From Pseudomonadales bacterium (GTDB lineage: Bacteria > Pseudomonadota > Gammaproteobacteria > Pseudomonadales > Azotimanducaceae): a stretch of DNA of 38,784 bases. Location: the NCBI GenBank assembly GCA_016779565.1, contig JADHNJ010000021.1, forward strand, positions 1-38,784, written 5' to 3'. Positions 1 through 8,617 of the stretch are shown here, piece by piece. Each line of letters begins with the position of its first letter. Positions within the stretch are counted from its first letter, which is position 1. The position numbers were made by a program, and so were the translations under genes. Below the pieces are notes generated by a model. That model was given only the letters and a program-made list of their open reading frames with translations. It had not been told where the DNA came from and did no database searches.

Positions 1-512
1 TTGCCTATTGCCTCGTAAGGGTTTTTGATTCCGATTGTGCCCAACATTTTGGTCTCGAGTGACTCCATTTCTAAAGCATCGCTTTTGGTCTCATGATCAT
101 ACCCAACCAAATGCAAAATTCCATGAAGGGTCAGATGCAAGTAATGGTCAGCAATGCGCTTTTTTTGATCCATTGCTTCGTCACATATCAGAGGCGAACA
201 AATCACCAAATCTCCTAAGTAAAAGCTATTTTGATCATCCCAAACCCCGGCAACGAACGACAACACATTGGTCGGACCATCACGCCCTCGATACGCACTG
301 TTGAGTTCCTGCGACTCGGTGATATCTACAAACCGTTGACAAAGGGATATCTCTCTTGGCGCCTTTTCATCCGGGTAGACCAATCGCAGCCGCCGCTCGA
401 GTTCTGACCAGAACGCTTCCACCATTTCGCTGATCTGTTGGGTAGCTCGCGCCGCATCGATATCGCTTGGTCTTAGATGAGTTTGCTGAAAATCCAGTGC
501 TATTCGCGCCAT
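1..512 (-). CDS. ybeY: Endoribonuclease / rRNA maturation factor YbeY (3' end cut by window edge)
   Basis: YbeY is a single-strand-specific zinc endoribonuclease needed for 16S rRNA 3' maturation and 70S ribosome quality control. The frame reads open from an ATG at 512 to the left edge (170 codons), with an in-frame TGA just upstream, so this ATG is the first possible one. The family's zinc signature is present near the C-terminus as HGILHLVGYDH, giving metal ligands H130, H134 and H140, preceded by a typical 'TNVLSF' strand around residue 81. The family is usually about 150-170 residues, so only a few codons should be missing. It lies 31 bp downstream of the phoH-like gene, in the usual gammaproteobacterial order miaB-phoH-ybeY, and is probably co-transcribed with them. 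The start has only a weak Shine-Dalgarno sequence. Confidence 0.95.
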   Translation of the reverse strand, partial: MARIALDFQQTHLRPSDIDAARATQQISEMVEAFWSELERRLRLVYPDEKAPREISLCQRFVDITESQELNSAYRGRDGPTNVLSFVAGVWDDQNSFYLGDLVICSPLICDEAMDQKKRIADHYLHLTLHGILHLVGYDHETKSDALEMESLETKMLGTIGIKNPYEAIG

Positions 513-543
513 GATTGCTGCTCTGGTTCATCTGGCATCAATG

Positions 544-1536
544 CTACTTGTCCTCGAAGGCTTGATAGGCCTCAACGATTCTCTGAACCAGGGGATGCCT
601 AACCACATCTCGGGAGGAAAAATGGGTAAAAGACAAGCCATTAACCTCACTCAAAACATTGATGACATGCTTTAAACCGGACTGGGTTCGCGGCGGCAAA
701 TCGACTTGGGTCACGTCTCCAGTGACAACCACCGTCGAGCCAAATCCGATTCGAGTCAAAAACATTTTCATCTGCTCTACTGTCGTGTTTTGACTTTCAT
801 CGAGGATAATAAACGAGTCATTTAGCGTTCTACCCCGCATATAGGCTAACGGCGCGACTTCAATGAACCCCTTTTCGATCAACTTCTCCACCCGCTCAAA
901 ACCAAATAGCTCATACAAGGCGTCGTACAAAGGCCGTAGATAAGGGTCGATCTTTTGACTCAGATCGCCTGGGAGGAAACCGAGCTTCTCGCCGGCCTCT
1001 ACCGCCGGCCGAACAAGGAGAATTCGTCCTACCCGCTCCTGCTCAAACGCCTCTACCGCACAGGCTACCGCCAGATAAGTTTTGCCCGTCCCCGCAGGGC
1101 CAATCCCAAAATTTATATCGTGGGTTCTAATGGCCCTTACGTAGTCGTTTTGATTCTTTCCCCGGGGCTTAATAGATTTTCGGCGTGTTTTGATCAACGC
1201 AAAGACTTGCTCCTCTGCCGTCGTTAGCGCGTCCACGCCAGATTCCTGAAGGAACAAATTCAGCGTCTCACCGTTCAATTGCGTGCCATTGATCACTTCT
1301 CGATATAAATGCTCCAGCAACTCCACAGTCGCAGCGGCAGCCTTGGCTTGCCCGCTGACTTCAAATTCATGACCGCGATTCTTAATTTTCACTCCGATCC
1401 GGGACTCGATCTGACGCAAGTGCTTATCAAAAGGACCGCAAAGGTCAGCGAGACTTTCCGATCGGTTCGGCTCAAGTTTCAGAACTTTGGCAACCACCGT
1501 ATCAGTCGCTTCATCTGGTACCGACGAAATACTCAA
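544..1536 (-). CDS. ybeZ: PhoH-like ATPase (YbeZ)
   Basis: PhoH-family P-loop ATPase of the YbeZ type, a cytoplasmic RNA-linked NTPase that partners YbeY. The Walker A motif GPAGTGKT spans residues 146-153 and the Walker B / DExQ motif 'ILDESQN' has its Asp at 246. The family block '[19 protein letters not shown]' follows Walker A. An N-terminal KH-like region (about 30-80) precedes the ATPase domain. At 330 aa it has normal length. The start codon is TTG, supported by an AAGGAG Shine-Dalgarno about 8 nt upstream that lies inside the end of miaB. The TTG overlaps the miaB stop (TTGA), which suggests translational coupling. Confidence 0.95.
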   Translation of the reverse strand: MSISSVPDEATDTVVAKVLKLEPNRSESLADLCGPFDKHLRQIESRIGVKIKNRGHEFEVSGQAKAAAATVELLEHLYREVINGTQLNGETLNLFLQESGVDALTTAEEQVFALIKTRRKSIKPRGKNQNDYVRAIRTHDINFGIGPAGTGKTYLAVACAVEAFEQERVGRILLVRPAVEAGEKLGFLPGDLSQKIDPYLRPLYDALYELFGFERVEKLIEKGFIEVAPLAYMRGRTLNDSFIILDESQNTTVEQMKMFLTRIGFGSTVVVTGDVTQVDLPPRTQSGLKHVINVLSEVNGLSFTHFSSRDVVRHPLVQRIVEAYQAFEDK

Positions 1537-2903
1537 ATTGCCACTCCTTTATCTATCGCTTCTACCCATTGCCCTCGCAAGGAATTCGGTAATGCCTCAG
1601 TGATTGCTATTTGACTGAAGCCGCCAATAATTGATCGATCGTCGGCACTGAAATTAACCACTCGATTGTTCTCTGTTCGCCCCTGCAATTGTCCCGGGTC
1701 CCGTTTTGACACGCCAGTAACCAAAACCGATTGGGTCGTGCCGACCATTTTCCGACTGATCGACATAGCCTGTTGTAGAATTCTTCCCTGCAACACCGAT
1801 AACCGCATCTTTTTCACCGATTCAGGCGTCTCATCGGTTAGATCGGCTGCCGGCGTACCAGGCCGTGCGCTGTAGATAAAACTGAAAGAATGATCAAAAC
1901 CAATCTCTTCAATGAGCGCCATGGTGGCTTCAAAGTCCTGTTCGGTCTCTCCTGGAAAACCAATAATGAAATCTGAAGACAAACTGATGTCGGGCCTAAT
2001 GGTTCTTAGCCGACGGATCTTAGACTTGTATTCGAGCACCGTATGTCCACGTTTCATTTTCGCCAGAATACGATCGGAACCACTCTGAACCGGTAAATGT
2101 AAGTGACTGACCAATTCTGGCACTTCTGCATACAAATCGATCAAGCTGTCTGTGAATTCGACGGGATGCGACGTCGTATATCGGATGCGATCTATACCCG
2201 GTATCTCGGCAATGACTGCAATCAAGTAGGCTAAGTCGGCCAACTGACCAGCTTCGGTAGGCCCACGGTAGGCGTTCACATTTTGGCCCAGCAGATTTAC
2301 TTCCCTGACGCCTTTTTCAGAAAGCTGGATCACCTCTCGAACCACATCCACCAAAGGTCGGCTGACCTCCTCACCCCGGGTGTAAGGTACCACACAGAAA
2401 GTGCAATACTTACTACAACCTTCCATAATCGAGACAAAAGCAGAAGGTCCGTCAACAGAAGGTTCTGGCAAACGATCGAATTTTTCGATTTCCGGAAAAC
2501 TGACATCAATAACCGGCTGCGCTTGCACCCTATTGGTCTCCAGCATAGCCGGCAATCGGTGCAGCGTCTGAGGGCCAAAAATCAGATCGACATATGGCGC
2601 TCGTGTCCGAATGGCCTGCCCTTCCTGACTGGCAACACAGCCTCCAACGCCAATTTTCAATGACGGGTTGGCCTCTTTAAGTTTCTTCCATCGACCCAAC
2701 TGATGAAACACCTTCTCTTGGGCTTTTTCCCGGATCGAGCAAGTGTTCAGCAAGAGGAGATCTGCCTCCTCCTCCGTGTCGGTTACGATGTAGCCGCCGG
2801 TTTGTCCGAGAAGATCTGCCATTTTTGATGAGTCATACTCATTCATTTGGCAGCCATGAGTTTTAATAAATAGCTTAGGCTGGTTGGTCAAAATGTGCGT
2901 CAC
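1533..2903 (-). CDS. miaB: tRNA-2-methylthio-N6-dimethylallyladenosine synthase MiaB
   Basis: Radical SAM methylthiotransferase that adds the 2-methylthio group to i6A37 in tRNAs reading UNN codons. The N-terminal UPF0004 domain carries the auxiliary cluster cysteines C18 (in '[11 protein letters not shown]'), C55 and C89. The radical SAM CxxxCxxC motif is 'CSKYCTFC' (C163, C167, C170). A C-terminal TRAM-like region follows at about 385-450. The length of 456 aa is normal. The start is GTG at 2903; a TTG four codons in is the only close alternative and would also keep the family N-terminus. No clear Shine-Dalgarno precedes the GTG, and a perfect TATAAT lies only about 19 nt upstream, so the leader may be very short. 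First gene of the miaB-ybeZ-ybeY operon. Confidence 0.97.
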   Translation of the reverse strand: MTHILTNQPKLFIKTHGCQMNEYDSSKMADLLGQTGGYIVTDTEEEADLLLLNTCSIREKAQEKVFHQLGRWKKLKEANPSLKIGVGGCVASQEGQAIRTRAPYVDLIFGPQTLHRLPAMLETNRVQAQPVIDVSFPEIEKFDRLPEPSVDGPSAFVSIMEGCSKYCTFCVVPYTRGEEVSRPLVDVVREVIQLSEKGVREVNLLGQNVNAYRGPTEAGQLADLAYLIAVIAEIPGIDRIRYTTSHPVEFTDSLIDLYAEVPELVSHLHLPVQSGSDRILAKMKRGHTVLEYKSKIRRLRTIRPDISLSSDFIIGFPGETEQDFEATMALIEEIGFDHSFSFIYSARPGTPAADLTDETPESVKKMRLSVLQGRILQQAMSISRKMVGTTQSVLVTGVSKRDPGQLQGRTENNRVVNFSADDRSIIGGFSQIAITEALPNSLRGQWVEAIDKGVAI

Positions 2904-2921
2904 AAAAGAACTGAACTATCC

Positions 2922-2927
2922 ATTATA
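2922..2927 (-). promoter_or_regulatory. Possible -10 box for the miaB operon
   Basis: On the minus strand this hexamer reads TATAAT, a perfect sigma-70 -10 box, 18 nt upstream of the miaB GTG. No good -35 match is seen 16-18 nt further upstream. A start about 7 nt downstream of the box would give a leader of only about a dozen nucleotides, which fits the missing Shine-Dalgarno. The assignment rests on the hexamer alone. Confidence 0.35.
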
Positions 2928-3064
2928 TTCTGCATAGCTCAGAACCACTAGCTACTTGAAATAACCCTACGGAGACCTGATATTACTGCCAAATGGGGCT
3001 ATACTGCAGCCTCCAACGACCTAATCTCATTGAGATATCTCCTTCGAATTCGAGTCACAGACCT

Positions 3065-3397
3065 ATGCCAAACCAACCTACCTACAAAGTAATTTTCTAC
3101 AATCAGGGCCAGATTTTTGAGATGTTCGCACGACAAATCTATCAATCAGACCTGTATGGCTTTATCGAAATCGAGGAACTGGTCTTTGGCGAAAGATCCG
3201 GCGTCTTGGTCGATCCCAGCGAAGAAAAACTCAAAGCCGAATTCGAAGGCGTCAAGCGCAGCTATCTCCCCATGCACGCCATTGTACGAATCGATGAAGT
3301 TACTAAGGAAGGCGTCGGTAAAATCACCGAGGCAAAGGGTAACGTCGCACCCTTTCCAATGCCCGCATTTACCCCAAAAGGCAGCAGTCAAGACTAG
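3065..3397 (+). CDS. DUF1820 family protein
   Basis: Small cytoplasmic protein of 110 aa recognised as DUF1820, a gammaproteobacterial family of unknown function. It opens 'MPNQPTYKVIFYNQGQ' and contains the characteristic 'YGFIEIEELVFGE' and 'RIDEVTKEGVGKI' stretches. I chose the ATG at 3065 rather than an upstream ATG at 2993, because the 24 extra residues are not family-like and the TYKVIF start is. It is divergent from miaB; DUF1820 genes beside miaB are, as I recall, common in Pseudomonas relatives. The next gene starts 8 bp after its stop, so the two are probably co-transcribed. Confidence 0.85.
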   Translation: MPNQPTYKVIFYNQGQIFEMFARQIYQSDLYGFIEIEELVFGERSGVLVDPSEEKLKAEFEGVKRSYLPMHAIVRIDEVTKEGVGKITEAKGNVAPFPMPAFTPKGSSQD

Positions 3398-3405
3398 CTT
3401 GGTTT

Positions 3406-4938
3406 ATGCATCCTGGAATCCATCGCCTGCGACAGCCTGAGAGGGTCGCTTTTCAGTCCAGTGACGGCAACCATGCGACGACCTACGGCGAGCTCGACCG
3501 CCTCTCCAATCAAACTGCGCATTACCTTTTTGACTTAGGTCTTAGGCCTCGTGATGGCATTGCCATTTTGCTCGACAATGATCTACGGTTTTTAACCATC
3601 GCTTGGGCCGCTCAACGGTCCGGCCTTTACTACACGCCAGTGAGCATCTTGTTTCAGGCAGCGGAAATCGGCTACATCCTAGAAAATTGCGATGCGAAAG
3701 TATTATTCACCAAAATCAGCATTCTAAAGCAGGCTAAGGTAGCGCTGCCGGAGGGATTACAAGTTGTTACCCTCGATGAAAGTCCCTACCCCAATTGGTA
3801 TGACGCCATAGCGCACTATCCTTCCTCCGATCGAGCTGATGCCTGCGAAGGCGCTGAGATGATCTACTCTTCCGGCACCACAGGGCAACCGAAGGGAGTC
3901 CGCTTTGACCTGCCATTACATGCCCTGGGTACCGTGTCTCCGCTCATCCAAAAACGAATAGAGTTGCATGAGGTCAACGAGCACACTCGATATCTATCGA
4001 CAGCGCCGCTCTACCACTCTGCACCCCTACGATATAACTTAATGGTTTCTAGGCTTGGGGGTACCTCGGTGATCATGCCTAAATTTGACGCTGAGGAGGC
4101 ACTGGCACTCATCGAACGCCACCGGATTACGCATAGCCAGTGGGTACCTACCATGTTCAACCGTCTCTTGGCGCTACCTGAGTCGGTGCGCACAAAATAC
4201 GATCTAAGCAGCTTGAAATACGCCATACATGCGGCAGCACCCTGCCCAGTGACCGTTAAAAATGCCATGATCAAGTGGTGGGGGCCAATTCTCTATGAGT
4301 ATTATTCTGGCACCGAATCTAATGGCTCAACGGCCATAACCAGCGCTGAATCTCTCACCCATCCCGGTAGCGTTGGTAGGGCCTTTCATGGGCAGATCAA
4401 AATATTAGATGAGAATTTTAACGAGCAAGCCACTGGCGAGGTTGGCACGGTGTATTTCGCGGGCGGCACTGATTTCAGTTATCACAAAGACCCAGAAAAA
4501 ACTCAAGCCGCTCGATCGCCACAGGGCTGGACAACTCTGGGCGATGTCGGGATTGTCGACGCAGACGGCTATCTCTATCTGAAGGATCGAAAGTCTTTTA
4601 TGATCATCTCCGGCGGCGTCAACATTTACCCACAGGAAATCGAAGATTGTTTAGTGCGTCACGAAGCTGTCATCGACGCTGCAGTTTTTGGGGTTCCTGA
4701 TCCTGACTTTGGCGAGGCGGTTAAGGCCGTTGTTGAGCTTAAAACTCACTATCAAAATCATGATAGCGAGCGCTTAAAAATCGCTTTGAGGGATCATTGC
4801 CGGGCTCATCTATCCCATGTCAAATGCCCTAAAAGTATCGACATCACCGATGCTTTGCCTCGGCATCCAACGGGCAAATTGTATAAATCCGTGCTTCGGG
4901 CGCCTTACTGGCGGGGTCACGCCTCGTCAATCATCTGA
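3406..4938 (+). CDS. Acyl-CoA synthetase (AMP-forming, ANL superfamily)
   Basis: ATP-dependent CoA ligase that activates a carboxylic acid through an acyl-adenylate. The P-loop-like A3 motif 'YSSGTTGQPKG' lies near residues 160-170, the A5 motif 'YYSGTE' near 300, and the A7/A8 region 'LGDVGIVDADGYLYLKDR' near 385-400, followed by 'ISGGVNIYPQEIE'. The catalytic A10 lysine is in 'PRHPTGKLYKSVLR' near the C-terminus. The full-length 510 aa protein carries no signal peptide. Substrate cannot be read from sequence; medium- or long-chain fatty acids or an aromatic acid are all possible. It starts 8 bp after the DUF1820 gene and its last 12 bp overlap the convergent folK gene. Confidence 0.9.
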   Translation: MHPGIHRLRQPERVAFQSSDGNHATTYGELDRLSNQTAHYLFDLGLRPRDGIAILLDNDLRFLTIAWAAQRSGLYYTPVSILFQAAEIGYILENCDAKVLFTKISILKQAKVALPEGLQVVTLDESPYPNWYDAIAHYPSSDRADACEGAEMIYSSGTTGQPKGVRFDLPLHALGTVSPLIQKRIELHEVNEHTRYLSTAPLYHSAPLRYNLMVSRLGGTSVIMPKFDAEEALALIERHRITHSQWVPTMFNRLLALPESVRTKYDLSSLKYAIHAAAPCPVTVKNAMIKWWGPILYEYYSGTESNGSTAITSAESLTHPGSVGRAFHGQIKILDENFNEQATGEVGTVYFAGGTDFSYHKDPEKTQAARSPQGWTTLGDVGIVDADGYLYLKDRKSFMIISGGVNIYPQEIEDCLVRHEAVIDAAVFGVPDPDFGEAVKAVVELKTHYQNHDSERLKIALRDHCRAHLSHVKCPKSIDITDALPRHPTGKLYKSVLRAPYWRGHASSII

Positions 4939-5424
4939 ATCCGACCATAGGGCCATATCCAGAGGCGGGGCGCGGGAGATAAGCGTCTCTAAAGACAGGT
5001 CGCTATTAGGAAATCGGAAATCTGGCAATAGAGTGATCAATGGTTCTAGGACAAAACGGCGAGCGAAGGCTCGCGGGTGGGGCAGAATAAGTTCATCAGT
5101 ACGGCAAACCGCATCACCACAACTGATCAAATCAAGATCCAATGTTCGGGCAGTGTTTTTCCCGTGGACCTGTGGACGACCAAACTCGATTTCGATCGCC
5201 TGCAGGTTTCGTAACAATCCAAGCGGGGGCAAGCTGGTGTCAAACACGACAACGGCATTGGCAAAATCATAGGCCTCTTCGGTCATTTCAACCGCAGGCG
5301 TACGAAATATCGGTGAATTATCAAATCCCTGTGGAAATATCCGTGCCAGTGCAATGATTGCCGCCGACACTTGCGTATGTGGCGCGTTTAGGTTGCTCCC
5401 TAAAGCCACAATCGCTTGGTTCAT
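4927..5424 (-). CDS. folK: 2-amino-4-hydroxy-6-hydroxymethyldihydropteridine pyrophosphokinase (HPPK)
   Basis: Transfers pyrophosphate from ATP to 6-hydroxymethyl-7,8-dihydropterin in folate synthesis. Family blocks are all visible: N-terminal 'ALGSNL', the central 'FGRPQVHGKNTARTLDLDLI' with the Mg-binding DLD, and 'LPHPRAFARRFVLEPL' near residues 115-130. The ATG at 5424 was chosen because TAGGA lies just upstream; extending five codons to a TTG would overlap that site. At about 165 aa it has normal length. The gene stands alone here, away from panB, pcnB or other folate genes, and its 3' end overlaps the convergent acyl-CoA synthetase gene by 12 bp. Confidence 0.95.
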   Translation of the reverse strand: MNQAIVALGSNLNAPHTQVSAAIIALARIFPQGFDNSPIFRTPAVEMTEEAYDFANAVVVFDTSLPPLGLLRNLQAIEIEFGRPQVHGKNTARTLDLDLISCGDAVCRTDELILPHPRAFARRFVLEPLITLLPDFRFPNSDLSLETLISRAPPLDMALWSDSDD

Positions 5425-5527
5425 ATTCCTACTCGACAAGATCCTTATCCCCCTTCATTTTGATCACCCAAAGATGCTGGATTTGTGCTAATTTGGTCGC
5501 AAATGATTTGTCATAGGAAGCCTCACC

Positions 5528-6613
5528 ATGAAAGCAGCTGTTTTAAGAGCACAGAACCAACCAATGGAAATCGAAGATGTCCAAATATCCAAGCCCGGCC
5601 CGCGGGAGGTTCTGGTTAGACCCATTGCTGCCGGCGTCTGTCATAGTGACCTTCACTTTCTAGATGGGTCTTATCCCTACATGCTGCCGACCATATTAGG
5701 TCATGAAAGCGCGGGTGTCGTCGAGGCCGTTGGTAAAGATGTCACTTACGTGAAAAAAGGTGACCATGTGATTACCTGCCTGTCAGCATTTTGTGGCCAC
5801 TGCAACAAGTGCTTAACCGGCCATCTGTCTCTGTGTCAAAGCCCAGAAGTCTCACGAACCGAGCAAGAGGAGCCGAGATTGAGCAGCGGAGGTGAAACCG
5901 TGCATCAGTTTCTAAATCTCTCATCCTTTGCCGAGCTGATGCTGATCCACGAGCACGCCCTCGTCAAAATCCGAGAGGACATGCCCATGGATCGGGCTGC
6001 ATTAATCGGATGCTCCACCACAACCGGCGTTGGCGCCGTATTCCATACCGCAGGGGTTGAGCCGGGCTCTATTGTTGCGGTTATCGGTTGTGGCGGGGTT
6101 GGTCTCGCTGCAATTAATGGTGCTGCGATTGCGGGCGCCTCGATGGTGATCGCCGTCGATATGGTCGATAGTAAATTAGAATTGGCTAAATCGGTCGGGG
6201 CAACCCATACCATCAATGCCAGTTCAGGCAATGCCGTCGGCGAAGTTATCGAACTCACCAAAGGCGGCTGTGATTACACCTTTGAGGCCATCGGCCTTAA
6301 ATCAACGGCCGAGCAAGCCTTCCAGATGCTGTGTAGCGGTGGTACCGCGACGGTTATTGGTATGATTCCGGTAGGCACAATGGTGGAACTTCATGGTGTC
6401 GATTTCTTAATGGAGAAAAAAATTCAAGGTTCAAATATGGGATCAAATCGATTCCGAATTGATATGCCGCGTTTTGTCGATTTTTACCTAGGCGGCAAGC
6501 TCCACCTCGATCAAATGATTTCGAAACACATCAAACTCGCTGATGTTAATGAGGCGCTTGCGGCGCTCAAGACTGGCGAGGAAGCCCGTCACGTCATTAT
6601 GTTTGATCAGTAG
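5528..6613 (+). CDS. Zinc-dependent alcohol dehydrogenase (MDR superfamily)
   Basis: NAD(P)-linked medium-chain dehydrogenase oxidising an alcohol or reducing an aldehyde. Catalytic zinc ligands appear as C38 in 'GVCHSDLH' and H59-E60 in 'LGHESAGVVE'. The structural zinc lobe is 'CGHCNKCLTGHLSLC' (C89, C92, C95, C103). The Rossmann motif 'VIGCGGVGLAA' is near residue 185. The class resembles ADH class III / bacterial zinc ADHs, with 361 aa and a complete N-terminus. An AGGAAG Shine-Dalgarno sits 7 nt before the ATG. It is followed 8 bp later by the biotinyl-domain gene in the same direction. The substrate is unknown; a fatty alcohol would fit the neighbouring acyl-CoA synthetase, but this is inference. 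Confidence 0.9.
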   Translation: MKAAVLRAQNQPMEIEDVQISKPGPREVLVRPIAAGVCHSDLHFLDGSYPYMLPTILGHESAGVVEAVGKDVTYVKKGDHVITCLSAFCGHCNKCLTGHLSLCQSPEVSRTEQEEPRLSSGGETVHQFLNLSSFAELMLIHEHALVKIREDMPMDRAALIGCSTTTGVGAVFHTAGVEPGSIVAVIGCGGVGLAAINGAAIAGASMVIAVDMVDSKLELAKSVGATHTINASSGNAVGEVIELTKGGCDYTFEAIGLKSTAEQAFQMLCSGGTATVIGMIPVGTMVELHGVDFLMEKKIQGSNMGSNRFRIDMPRFVDFYLGGKLHLDQMISKHIKLADVNEALAALKTGEEARHVIMFDQ

Positions 6614-6621
6614 AGGTACCC

Positions 6622-6846
6622 ATGGGCAAGGAGACCATTTATTCAGAAATCACGGGTACGGTCTGGAAGGTGCTCGTGTCTAAAGGGGACACAGTGTCGA
6701 ACGAATCCGAACTTATCATCCTTGAATCCATGAAAATGGAGATCCCGGTTGAGAGCACAACTGGTGGTACGGTGACCGACATATTAGTCAAGGAGGGTGA
6801 CCCTGTCGAAGAAGATCAAGCTTTAGTGATTATCGAATCTGATTAA
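6622..6846 (+). CDS. Stand-alone biotinyl/lipoyl carrier domain protein
   Basis: Protein of 74 aa consisting only of a biotinyl/lipoyl-attachment barrel. The biotinylation motif is 'ESMKMEIPV' with the acceptor lysine at K38, flanked by the usual two half-barrels ('GTVWKVLVSKGDTV' and 'GGTVTDILVKEGDPVEEDQ'). MKM strongly favours biotin over lipoate. No carboxylase or transcarboxylase subunit is encoded in the window, so the partner must be elsewhere. Similar 70-residue single-domain carriers occur near acyl-CoA carboxylase genes in other bacteria. It follows the alcohol dehydrogenase by 8 bp and its last 4 bp overlap the convergent crotonase gene. Confidence 0.9.
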   Translation: MGKETIYSEITGTVWKVLVSKGDTVSNESELIILESMKMEIPVESTTGGTVTDILVKEGDPVEEDQALVIIESD

Positions 6847-7622
6847 TCCCCAGTGAATAGCGCCGTCGTACGCTCACGAAAGGCTTCCATGGCTCGGGCC
6901 CTGTCCTCGGTCGTTGCAGTCAGTAGATTTTGATCTGCATCCATGTGCAACACGGCTTGATCTAACGCGCCGCTTAGCTGATTAATCGTCTGCTTGATCA
7001 TTTGTGTTGCGACAGGGGGTTGTTTTGCGTAGGTCTCAGCGAGCGCCAGTGTCCGCTCAGCAAGCTGGCTCAGCGGTACGACCTCGTCAAATAACCCCCA
7101 ATTCAAAAGCGTTTGTGCTTCTAAATGCTCACCTAACATAATCATGCGCTTGGCCTTGGCTGGGCCAACCAACCGTTGGCAAAGGCCCACCGATTGCCAC
7201 ATCAAATTCATTCCCAGATTCACTTCGGGATAGCCCGCCACAGTATTGTCGGCAGCAATTCTAAAATCGCAGGCGGTAGGGATACAAAGACCTCCACCAA
7301 GAGCAGCCCCATGAACCGAGGCTATTGTGACTTGAGGGATGCTGATAATTGCATTTAGCATTCGTCCTCCCAGCTGGGCGTCGCGGCGAGCTTGTACTAA
7401 GGGCACATTGGCTTTGGGTGCTGCTTTTAGATCTGCGCCAGCTGAAAAATGCTTACCCTGTCCCCGAATCACAACCACTCGAGCTGGGTCATCAATCAGA
7501 CCTCTGGCGAACGCTTCAATCTCTTCCATTAGACCAATGCTCAAGGCATTTAGTGCTTTCGGGCGATTCAAAGTCATAAATAAGATGTCACCAACTCGCT
7601 CACTGATCAACATTGACTGCAT
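6843..7622 (-). CDS. Enoyl-CoA hydratase/isomerase family protein (crotonase fold)
   Basis: Crotonase-superfamily enzyme of 259 aa acting on an acyl-CoA. The oxyanion-hole segments are 'GKHFSAGADLKA' near residue 58 and 'GAALGGGLCIPTACDFRIA' near 107. In classical enoyl-CoA hydratases two glutamates do catalysis; the second is kept in 'GYPEVNLGM', but the first (GGGCEL) reads GGGLCI here, so hydratase activity is doubtful and an isomerase or other crotonase reaction is as likely. The start at 7622 has GGAG about 8 nt upstream, inside the end of the DUF4340 gene. It begins 6 bp after that gene and so looks like the last gene of the Gld-type operon. Confidence 0.88.
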   Translation of the reverse strand: MQSMLISERVGDILFMTLNRPKALNALSIGLMEEIEAFARGLIDDPARVVVIRGQGKHFSAGADLKAAPKANVPLVQARRDAQLGGRMLNAIISIPQVTIASVHGAALGGGLCIPTACDFRIAADNTVAGYPEVNLGMNLMWQSVGLCQRLVGPAKAKRMIMLGEHLEAQTLLNWGLFDEVVPLSQLAERTLALAETYAKQPPVATQMIKQTINQLSGALDQAVLHMDADQNLLTATTEDRARAMEAFRERTTALFTGD

Positions 7623-7628
7623 TGGGTA

Positions 7629-8615
7629 CTACTCCGATTCTAGCGGTTCGAGCAAACTTTCTAAGGATTGGTTTAGGTCTTCAAAGGTACGCTGAGCAAT
7701 TTGATAATCAAAAGCCTCAGTTGTTGTCGCTGCCACGACCGGTGACGGGCTGATCGGTGTCCCAGAATTGTCTTCAATGTCGTTTTGCATTTCCACACGT
7801 AACCAGTATTGATCGGCAATCGCTGCTGTCTGTAGCCGTAACTCTCGGCCATCTGCAAGGGTGTAAACCGCCTCAGAAGGCGCACGCCATCGGTCAGGGT
7901 CATGCAGCGCTACGTCGCTGACAGAAAGCTGCGCGACTGCGGTGGCGAGCGTGACTAACACCGTGCTGTAACGAAGCGCCCGGCCCTCGGGCAACGCTTC
8001 CAGCGAAAGCTCTCCTTGATCATCTCGGATCACGCGGTAGGTCGCTTCATTTTTGACCGTCAAGTCAATACTCTGAATATCAGCCTCGGGTAAACGGATT
8101 AATTGAGTGGCCAACCAGTCTGCAGGGTTAGACGAGACTGAAAGCATAGCATCGATCAGCCAGACTTGGTCCTCTGAGGCCAACCTCACGAAGGTACCTG
8201 TGCCATTGGTCGACGCGTTACCGATGATCAGTTCTAAAGACCCTTCAGGCGTTGAAACGGTTATCACATGGCCTGCCTCAGGCGTGACACCTAACTTCGT
8301 GTGATTACCCGGGTTTGACGTTTTACGTTCTCGCTTTTTAGCGTCAGCGAGACCCACCAATAGACTCGACAAGCGCTTAAAATCCACCGGGTAACCGTGC
8401 CTGTCCGAAACTTGCCAACTGCCATCGACTTGACTCAAGTTGACCTTGCCACCTGCACTGCGAATCGCTACCCCAGATAAATTGGCGAGCTTAGCGGCAA
8501 ATTCTGGATAAAAAAGCTGCCCCTCATCTTCTGTCGGCTTTTCTATTTGGTCTACAACGATCGCTAACACCATCCCTATGACCACAATGCCGATCAGCCA
8601 ACCCCACTTACCCAT
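7629..8615 (-). CDS. DUF4340 domain protein of Gld-type ABC operon
   Basis: Membrane-anchored extracytoplasmic protein. One N-terminal transmembrane segment ('WLIGIVVIGMVLAIVV', residues 5-20) is followed by a soluble domain with the DUF4340 pattern, including 'GSWQVSDRHGYPVDFKRLSSLLVGLADAKKRE' -type features read in shorter pieces as 'GSWQVSD' and 'LLVGLADAK'. The ATG at 8615 has GGGAGG upstream and lies 2 bp beyond the GldG-like stop; a longer frame from 8648 would overlap that gene and lacks support. DUF4340 proteins are regularly encoded after gldG-like genes and are thought to work with that transporter. The ligand is unknown. Confidence 0.87.
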   Translation of the reverse strand: MGKWGWLIGIVVIGMVLAIVVDQIEKPTEDEGQLFYPEFAAKLANLSGVAIRSAGGKVNLSQVDGSWQVSDRHGYPVDFKRLSSLLVGLADAKKRERKTSNPGNHTKLGVTPEAGHVITVSTPEGSLELIIGNASTNGTGTFVRLASEDQVWLIDAMLSVSSNPADWLATQLIRLPEADIQSIDLTVKNEATYRVIRDDQGELSLEALPEGRALRYSTVLVTLATAVAQLSVSDVALHDPDRWRAPSEAVYTLADGRELRLQTAAIADQYWLRVEMQNDIEDNSGTPISPSPVVAATTTEAFDYQIAQRTFEDLNQSLESLLEPLESE

Positions 8616-8617
8616 GA

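Noticed and set aside
955..1227. 90-codon plus-strand frame inside the phoH-like gene
   Set aside because: Antisense shadow of conserved coding sequence.
2283..2663. 126-codon open frame on the plus strand inside miaB
   Set aside because: It is a shadow of the well-supported miaB frame, with no ribosome site and no family resemblance.
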